Translations under genes and position numbers: made by a program
Notes under the pieces: generated by a model
Told to the model about the DNA's origin: nothing
What the model saw: the letters and a program-made list of their open reading frames with translations, nothing else
Databases searched by the model: none
In this document: positions 7,001-10,904 of the stretch, one piece after another
How positions within the stretch are numbered: position 1 is the stretch's first letter
Layout: the number at the start of each line of letters is the position of its first letter
From: Cephalothrix simula
Taxonomy: Eukaryota; Nemertea; Palaeonemertea; Archinemertea; Cephalotrichidae
Direction of reading: 5' to 3'
Length of the DNA stretch: 10,904 nucleotides
NCBI GenBank assembly: GCA_035591015.1
Contig: JAXIUW010213064.1
Coordinates: 1 to 10,904 of the forward strand

Positions 7001-8762
7001 TTTTTGGCATTTCTACCTTTGAAGGATCTTTAAACATGATTTCATTGTCCTCAGATTCACTATCATGTGCTGGGGCTTCATTCTTTTCTGGTTTGACTTT
7101 TTTATTAGCACCTTTATGACCTGCAGATTTTCCACGTGTTTTAGGAGACTCCTCAACGGGTGTTGATGACTTAGCAGGTGAAGCTGATGGTTTTGCCTTC
7201 TTTGTAGGAACAACAGGAGTTTCTTTTTTCAGAGCCCTCTTACGTCCGATAGGGGTTTCATCTGAAAATCATAAAAATGAAATATTTGATAATGAAAACA
7301 TTAATATAACTTTCGAAATCTGATTTCATACTTATAAAGAACATGTGTCATTTCAAAAATCGAACGAAAAATAAATGGGTGCGATATTAAGATACTAAGT
7401 GAAGTATACAATTGTATTTTCTAAATTATGAATACCTTTTTTTAAATCTGAAGTGTGACCACTTCCAAACTTCGGTGTACAAATGGAAAACTCAAAACGA
7501 AACAAATTTCTTACTTTGCTTTTCTTTTTCATTACAAAGATAAATATATTATTACGAAGCTCCTGTTTATCTGTATTTATATGAAGATCGAATCAAAACT
7601 ATCCGAATGATATAAAACGCCTCTTGAACATGTTGGAAACAAATAGTCCGTGATATAAATTGTGATAAGCACTAACTGTAGTAGGGAAAACCCACTGAAA
7701 TAACGGAAGCTGGTCACTTACATGTATAAAACTGCCATTGATAAGCAAAATTATATATAAACACTAATAAATACACAATATTTATCTGCTACTCATCAGT
7801 GAATAGAGAGTGAATTTTCCGTTTTCACTTCACCAGACCCAGAGCAAGAGCCTCTCGTTCTGGTTCTCACTCCGAAAATTCGCAATTGCACTTTGAAATA
7901 CATAATTTCATTTTAGCTGCCTTAATATTGGTAAATAAATACCGGTGTGATAGGAATTAGTGTCCCTATGTTTTAAAGTGCCCTTGTATACAAAATGTAT
8001 GGTGAGAGGACATTAATTAATCCCCAGGTTGAACATTTAAAACCAGCTTCTTTCGTGCCACCATACAAAATGTATTTGGGGCAGACAAATAACCCCTGGG
8101 AACACCAATCTCTTTTACACCGGTAAGCCACACATCCAACCATTTCTTATAAAGTAGGATAAGAACTACGAACAGTACGATATGGGTTTACCCCGAGGCC
8201 CGAACGACCGAAACACGAAAGGTCAAAACCCCATAAGATCAAAAGCACGAAAGATGGAAATTACATATGATCGAAGTATGAAAGATCAAAAGTAAAAAAA
8301 TGCTTTTTTATGGTAAATATATTTATGCTTTTTTTATGGTAAATATATTTAACTGAAGTTTCGATCTTTTTCGATTTTTTTTTCGAAGTTGCAGGATTCG
8401 ACCTTTTGGGATTCGATCTTTCATGATTCGATCTTAAGGAGGTTTCGATCTTTCAGTGTGCACCGGTACCATATTTATGCTTTTACAAGGTTATGTGACG
8501 TTTTACCATATTACTTTTCACCTTCAATTCATGTGCTCGTTCATTCAAAAACTAATTTGATAAATTGTGAGATAGAAGACTATGCATGCAGAGGCCTTGA
8601 ACAATAAACAATAGAAAGTCCATCAGCTATGGTATAAATAATTATATCGCCTAATTCCTGCTTTGAGCTATATCTTACAATCATACCTTTAACGTTTTTA
8701 CTCTTTTTAGAAGCTTTGGAATCCTCCTTATCATTGTTTACAGGGCGTTTTCTAGGAGGCAT
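881..8762 (-). CDS. apn1: Endonuclease IV (Nfo/Apn1) family AP endonuclease with giant disordered N-terminal extension; spliced, 3' part outside window
   Basis: Spliced CDS: join of 8762-8687, 7261-2027 and 1017-881, giving 1816 residues before it leaves the window. Residues 1761-1816 align without gaps to the start of bacterial endonuclease IV: YVGAHVS forms barrel strand 1 (H1766 equals E. coli His7), GGVENAV follows, and SQRQW contains R1796, equivalent to E. coli Arg37, which inserts into the DNA base stack. The family is a Zn-dependent nuclease that cuts 5' to abasic sites in base excision repair. All the metal ligands lie further on, so catalytic competence cannot be judged here. Residues 1-1760 are low complexity: basic motifs near the start (PPRKRP, GRKRALKK) suggest nuclear import; residues 26-1138 are Lys/Glu/Ser-rich with four tandem repeats (546-930); residues 1139-1740 are acidic and Ser/Thr-rich with three IKxE motifs. 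E. coli Nfo has 285 residues in total, so the extension is exceptional. Family call firm; function of the extension unknown. Confidence 0.85.
1157..1470. repeat. Related C-rich repeat units in intron 2
   Basis: Two patches share the order 'CACCCACCCCC, AT-rich spacer, GACCC(C)TCCC': about 1157-1223 and about 1425-1470. They stand out from the AT-rich surroundings and look like diverged copies of one interspersed repeat; the boundaries are not clear. Confidence 0.35.
1767..1802. repeat. 36-nt hairpin in intron 2
   Basis: ATACGCAG (1767-1774) is a perfect inverted match of CTGCGTAT (1795-1802). The loop contains a further pairing of GTGAAAA with TTTTTAC (with a wobble). It is short and could be chance in AT-rich DNA. 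Confidence 0.35.
2027..7261 (-). CDS. apn1: Coding exon 2 (5235 bp): disordered extension plus first strand of the endonuclease IV barrel
   Basis: The acceptor is GATTTTCAG|ATGAAACC at 7262/7261 and the donor is ATCAAAG|GTAGTT at 2027/2026. Both flanking introns are phase 1. The frame is open throughout and encodes residues 26-1770; in-frame codons upstream of Met101 (7037) run open to the acceptor, so Met101 is not the start. Residues 28-65 carry five TP/SP sites, including S53-P-A-K, which fits the CDK consensus. RGRKKP (490-495) is AT-hook-like. Four tandem repeats occupy 546-930. An aromatic island (Y1058, W1065, W1068) holds the only two tryptophans in the exon. Three IKxE motifs have K1418, K1435 and K1448. 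A possible amphipathic helix lies at 1684-1698, and the exon ends with the barrel start MYVGAHVSIK (1761-1770). Only five cysteines are present. The coding strand is strongly A-rich from Lys codons, which creates many spurious ORFs on the opposite strand. Confidence 0.85.
2975..3089 (-). other. Cluster of three phospho-SUMO-like motifs in the extension
   Basis: The coding strand gives IKTEPITP (I1417, start 3089), IKQEVVTP (I1434, start 3038) and IKQEVVTP (I1447, start 2999). Each fits the SUMO acceptor consensus, hydrophobic-Lys-x-Glu, followed after two residues by Thr-Pro. That is the spacing of the phosphorylation-dependent SUMO motif, with Thr in place of the usual Ser. The lysines are K1418, K1435 and K1448. 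Modification is inferred from motif match only. Confidence 0.6.
4548..5702 (-). repeat. Four tandem coding repeats, 98, 103, 92 and 92 residues
   Basis: The units are 5702-5409, 5408-5100, 5099-4824 and 4823-4548 (residues 546-643, 644-746, 747-838, 839-930). Each starts with D(A/T)K followed by VKK and a Thr/Lys run, then has a KRS(K/Q)KT segment, an acidic DEEPADN-like segment (clearest in units 1 and 3), a KE(H/N)IA-like segment, and ends in an ESDE/ESDG motif plus two or three further residues. All units keep frame, so this is in-frame segmental duplication. Units 3 and 4 have identical length. The fourth unit is the most diverged at its end (ETNQTEVE). Unit 2 has unique residues in its middle (EESQATDAKK). 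Confidence 0.85.
7812..7881. repeat. Imperfect palindrome / hairpin in intron 1
   Basis: GAATTTTC at the left end and GAAAATTC at the right end bracket an inner stem in which ACCAGACCCAGAGCAAGAG faces CTCTCGTTCTGGTTCT with few mismatches. The total is about 70 bp with a very small central loop. It does not fit a tRNA. It could be a degraded foldback element or a transcribed hairpin; nothing in the sequence decides this. Confidence 0.5.
7940..8125. mobile_element. MITE with TA target-site duplication, in intron 1
   Basis: TA dinucleotides at 7940-7941 and 8124-8125 flank a 182-bp element starting CCGGTGT and ending ACACCGG. The terminal inverted repeats span 7942-7966 and 8098-8123 and match at about 20 of 25 positions. 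Pairing continues inward: GTATACAAAATGTATGGTG in the left half faces CACCATACAAAATGTAT in the right, so the whole element could fold as a hairpin. There is no coding capacity. TA duplication and short TIRs fit a Tc1/mariner-type non-autonomous element; the superfamily is inferred. Confidence 0.75.
8206..8462. repeat. Long inverted repeat of a GAAAGATCGAA-type motif
   Basis: The left arm (about 8212-8292) has repeated blocks such as CGAAAGGTCAAAACC, AAGATCAAAA and CGAAAGATGGAA. The reverse complement of the right arm (about 8351-8459) reads TGAAAGATCGAAACC, AAGATCGAA, TGAAAGATCGAA in the same order, so the arms pair over 70 or more imperfect bases around an AT-rich loop. The arms are themselves built from a short degenerate tandem motif. 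No transposase and no clear target-site duplication were seen. Probably a foldback or MITE-like element. Confidence 0.65.
8301..8351. repeat. Tandem duplication of a 25/26-bp AT-rich unit
   Basis: Two adjacent copies starting TGCTTTTTTA and ending AAATATATTTA lie at 8301-8325 and 8326-8351, identical apart from one extra T in the second. They form most of the loop between the arms of the surrounding inverted repeat. Near identity implies a recent slippage-type duplication. Confidence 0.9.
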
Positions 8763-8763
8763 C
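8687..8763 (-). CDS. apn1: Coding exon 1 (start codon, basic N-terminus)
   Basis: The ATG is at 8762-8760 and the exon encodes 25 residues plus one base: MPPRKRPVNN, then a Lys/Ser-rich stretch ending KNVK. The donor is AAAG|GTATGA at 8687/8686, phase 1. The single G joins AT from exon 2 to make Asp26, which keeps the long frame open. Reading past the donor gives an unrelated hydrophobic stretch, as expected of intron. Immediately upstream is TTTATTTTTCAG|G, a strong acceptor at 8765-8764 one base before the ATG, so this exon is internal: the mRNA should have a 5' non-coding exon or a trans-spliced leader. PPRKRP is NLS-like. No better in-frame upstream start was identified. Confidence 0.75.
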
Positions 8764-8790
8764 CTGAAAAATAAATATACAAATATAAGT
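8762..8790 (-). promoter_or_regulatory. Splice acceptor abutting the start codon
   Basis: On the minus strand TATTTATTTTTCAG|G is followed directly by ATG. The T-rich tract and CAG make a convincing 3' splice site, leaving only one base of this exon before the start codon. It either joins a cis 5' UTR exon or accepts a spliced leader in lineages that have one. Confidence 0.6.
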
Positions 8791-8921
8791 CATGATCATG
8801 AATATAGTCAACTTCAAATAAATGTATCGGGATATTTTTAATTACACTCGAATACTTAAATCATCATGGACACAAACAAGTAAAGATTTTTTTTTTAAAT
8901 ATTTATTTACACAATAGTGCA

Positions 8922-8939
8922 GCAAATTTATAAATTTGC
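8922..8939. repeat. Perfect 18-bp palindrome
   Basis: GCAAATTTATAAATTTGC reads the same on both strands. It is AT-rich and isolated; it could be a dimeric protein-binding site or chance. Confidence 0.5.
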
Positions 8940-9604
8940 GGTTTGGTTCACATTTCATATGTATTTTAAACGAAACATAAATACCCTACCCTCAACTCTT
9001 AATGAAAGATTTTCCTTTAGAAAAAATATATTAAAATTATGATACCGATCCTTAAAGAATATATTTTTGCCAGGGGTTGGCACTATGAGCATTTTAGAGA
9101 CACAGCATGAATAAAAATTTAACTAAATTCCTGCATTATAATCTAAAAAATGTGAAGTGTCAATTTTTTCACATTTACAATCTCATATAGACTGCATGTG
9201 TACAAATCATCAAGCAGGCAGGCACAAGTTTAGTGCAGCTGAGCTGTGTCAACTCAAAGTAAATGACATGATTATGAAATGACAGGAGACTGGTACATGT
9301 AGGAAAAAGAGTCGAACAGAGTCTTACGAGAATGATTGAGGCTGTGGAATGATAAGTACTTTAGATTATTTTGTCATGTCATCACTTCGTCCAATCTTTT
9401 TTCGTCATGTAGTCGCATTGCATTGCTGTAATGCGGCCTATTGTTTCATTGGTTTTTATCCATTCAATTTATTAATCTCATTGGCACAATCGTGGTCCAA
9501 ATTTGACCAGTGTTTCCCCCGGATTTAGTCTTTTGGTGTTATATACAAAAACTCGTTCAAAAAGTTGCAGCACTTTCATATAAAAAGTAAAATTTGTTCA
9601 CTCA

Positions 9605-9880
9605 TGATGCTGAGCAAAGCGAGGCAAGAAAATATTAGGTATTTTTATTCCCGATCTAGAGGAGGTTCCATTAAGTCAAAATTTCATTTTTGATCATATC
9701 AGTAGTGTTCATACAAAAGTTTTTTAGTTAATAATTGCGAGTAAAGTGAGACGAGAGAAAATAGGTATGACCCAAAGGGGATCAATAAGTCGAATGACTT
9801 GACATTATAATTAAAAATGTTCTTGTTGTTGTCATAGAATAAATATGCAACGCCGGGCAAAGCAAGGCAAGAAAAATTGT
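9605..9880. repeat. Three degenerate tandem copies of a 116-127 bp unit
   Basis: A purine-rich core related to GAGCAAAGCGAGGCAAGAAAA occurs at about 9609-9632, 9733-9761 and 9848-9876. Aligned core positions 9614, 9741 and 9857 give periods of 127 and 116. After each core there is weaker similarity (GGTAT, then a GAGG and TTAAGT/ATAAGT-like segment). Probably an old tandem or nested repeat family. Confidence 0.5.
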
Positions 9881-10469
9881 ATTCGGAGGGTAGTTTCATT
9901 CATTAGGATGAAGTTCTATGCACAAAAATTGCCCGAATCCTTTAAAAGTTAATTTTTGATGTGCAAGTGTTGAATGAAGTTTTTATGTACAAGAACTATC
10001 AAAACACTAACACTAACAAAATTTTTGCTGGGGAAGTTACAAGTCATGAAGTGGTTGGCCGATAAAATACTACTAGTGACAAGATAATTACAGACAAAAA
10101 TGCGACCACCTGCAATTTTTTTAACATCTCAACTTTGAGGTCTACTGAATCCCGTTTTTCAAATCCTCATTACAAAGAAGGGGCTCCGTCTTGTCATCGA
10201 GTAACAATTAATTTTGTCATCTCCATCAGATTTAGCCACTCTCTTTGCTAATTCATTGTTTTTCATTGGAGTTTAAGCCAAATTTAAGGCTTATCACACA
10301 GCATTTCTTGAGGTTAAAGCATCTGACGCTATTTCATCATTCCGCACACAACCGCATTACAGCCTCATGAATTAGTGAATAGCGGGCTCCCATTCAAAAT
10401 TCCTGTTGCACTTTATTTAGCATCTTAGAGACTAAAGCTAATGCAGCCTTCAATGTAAAATGTGACTCC

Positions 10470-10540
10470 CCCTCCCCAAGTATCGAACCGGGTTTGCCCT
10501 TTTTTAACAGAATTTACCAACGGTCTCTACCAGGTTATCA
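10470..10540 (-). mobile_element. Possible tRNA-derived SINE head (pol III A and B boxes)
   Basis: On the minus strand TGGTAGAGACCG (10532-10521) resembles an A box, and GGTTCGATACT (10489-10479) resembles a B box. They lie 43 bases apart start to start, close to the spacing in tRNA genes, and a GG corresponding to the D-loop pair follows the A box. T-stem and anticodon-stem pairing is poor, so it is not a functional tRNA. The body and 3' end are unknown. Confidence 0.3.
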
Positions 10541-10797
10541 CCGATATCAGGATATCACTCGATTGATTTTCACAGAGTTAAAATTCTATTCGCCCAGAGA
10601 TCAAAACACTTCATCAAAAATGGTGGCCATAAGTGAGGCCCCGAAGGGGGGTTGTTAATTCGCACTTGTCACAGTATGTCAATCGAATTTTTTTCCTGTC
10701 AGTTTGTCATATTTGCCAAGCGTCTCACGGTGGGCTTGAAATAACATTTAGTAGGAAAAAATAGCCATTTCTACATTATACATTTTTTGAAAGCCCA

Positions 10798-10811
10798 TGA
10801 CCCATGGGTCA
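10798..10811. promoter_or_regulatory. 14-bp palindrome with everted GGGTCA half-sites
   Basis: TGACCCATGGGTCA is perfectly palindromic and consists of two nuclear-receptor-like half-sites pointing outward with two bases between. It lies about 47 bp from the CRE. A regulatory role is inference only. Confidence 0.2.
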
Positions 10812-10857
10812 CGAAAATCACAAAATAAAAAAAATCGTTGGAGGGATCTTCTCTCTG

Positions 10858-10886
10858 TGACGTCATAATCCAAAATGGCCGCCATC
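10858..10886. promoter_or_regulatory. CRE palindrome next to a YY1-like site
   Basis: TGACGTCA at 10858-10865 is the full cAMP-response element. Six bases on, AAAATGGCCGCCAT contains a YY1-type core (CCGCCAT in this orientation). The pair is common in animal promoters near start sites, but the same words also occur in dispersed repeats, and no transcript evidence is visible. Confidence 0.25.
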
Positions 10887-10904
10887 GAGATTTTCATCAG
10901 CCGA

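Larger units (their letters stand above)
7262..8686 (-). other. Intron 1 (1425 bp, phase 1)
   Basis: Borders are GTATGA and TTTTCAG. The intron carries a TA-flanked MITE, a long inverted repeat with a tandem duplication in its loop, and a separate 70-bp imperfect palindrome. No open frame with recognisable protein similarity was seen. Confidence 0.8.
8764..10904 (-). other. Upstream flank / probable 5' intron; no coding gene seen
   Basis: No open frame here resembles a protein; the longest are under 70 codons. The stretch next to exon 1 ends in a polypyrimidine tract and CAG at the ATG, so at least part of it is probably intron of the 5' UTR. One donor-like site, CTC|GTAAGA, lies at about 9328/9327 on the minus strand, but I cannot show it is used. 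The region holds an 18-bp palindrome, a three-copy degenerate repeat, a tRNA-like box pair and candidate promoter elements near 10860. Confidence 0.5.

Noticed and set aside
7013-7037. Met101 (ATG at 7037) or Met110 as the start of the long protein
   Set aside because: The frame stays open upstream for 74 more codons of the same composition up to a good acceptor at 7262, and joins in phase with an exon that starts with its own ATG.
2435-7119. Several plus-strand open frames of 60-145 codons inside exon 2
   Set aside because: They are antisense or out-of-frame readings of the Lys/Glu/Ser repeat exon: Phe/Leu/Ser-rich, with no known motifs.
2027-7261. Long Lys-rich ORF as a histone H1-like, nucleolin-like or neurofilament-like protein
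   Set aside because: Resemblance is only compositional; no globular H1, RRM or coiled-coil rod is present, and the exon continues in frame into the endonuclease IV domain.
8580-8686. Read-through of exon 1 as a separate 60-residue protein
   Set aside because: After the AAAG|GTATGA donor the sequence loses the Lys/Ser composition; phase and composition match joining to exon 2.
10479-10532. Functional tRNA gene
   Set aside because: Box sequences fit, but the T-stem, anticodon stem and acceptor do not pair convincingly.

Overview
The window is eukaryotic nuclear DNA, most likely from an invertebrate animal. It has GT-AG introns of 1.0 to 1.4 kb, AT-rich non-coding DNA full of degenerate repeats and a MITE, and one spliced gene on the minus strand. 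That gene encodes an endonuclease IV (Nfo/Apn1) type AP endonuclease, a family found in yeast, nematodes and various invertebrates but not in mammals. I cannot name the species or phylum from the sequence.

Gene layout, read on the minus strand: coding exon 1 (8762-8687, 25 codons plus one base, starting MPPRKRP), intron 1 (8686-7262), a 5.2-kb exon 2 (7261-2027), intron 2 (2026-1018), exon 3 (1017-881), then intron 3, which runs off the low-coordinate end. Every junction has GT-AG borders and a consistent phase (1, 1, 0). The spliced product in the window is 1816 residues. Residues 1 to about 1760 are predicted disordered: a Lys/Glu/Ser-rich basic half with four tandem repeats of 92-103 residues, then an acidic Ser/Thr/Asn-rich half with three phospho-SUMO-like motifs. 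Residue 1761 begins the catalytic barrel (MYVGAHVSIKGG, then QRQW), which matches the first strand and first DNA-contact loop of bacterial endonuclease IV. About 230 residues, including all the metal ligands, should lie beyond position 1.

Non-coding regions: intron 3 (1-880) holds two copies of a hairpin-bearing repeat. One of them carries a polyadenylated retro-insertion with a 13-bp target-site duplication. Intron 2 has C-rich repeat units and a hairpin. Intron 1 has a TA-flanked MITE, a long inverted repeat built on a GAAAGATCGAA-type motif, a 25-bp tandem duplication and a long imperfect palindrome. The 2.1 kb upstream of exon 1 has no recognisable coding gene. A splice acceptor directly before the ATG implies a non-coding 5' exon upstream, or trans-splicing. 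This flank also carries a degenerate 116-127 bp repeat, a possible tRNA-derived SINE remnant and, at its far end, a CRE palindrome beside a YY1-like site.

The most unusual point is the architecture: an AP endonuclease whose catalytic domain follows a disordered extension of about 1760 residues, almost all of it in one exon that ends ten codons inside the catalytic fold.
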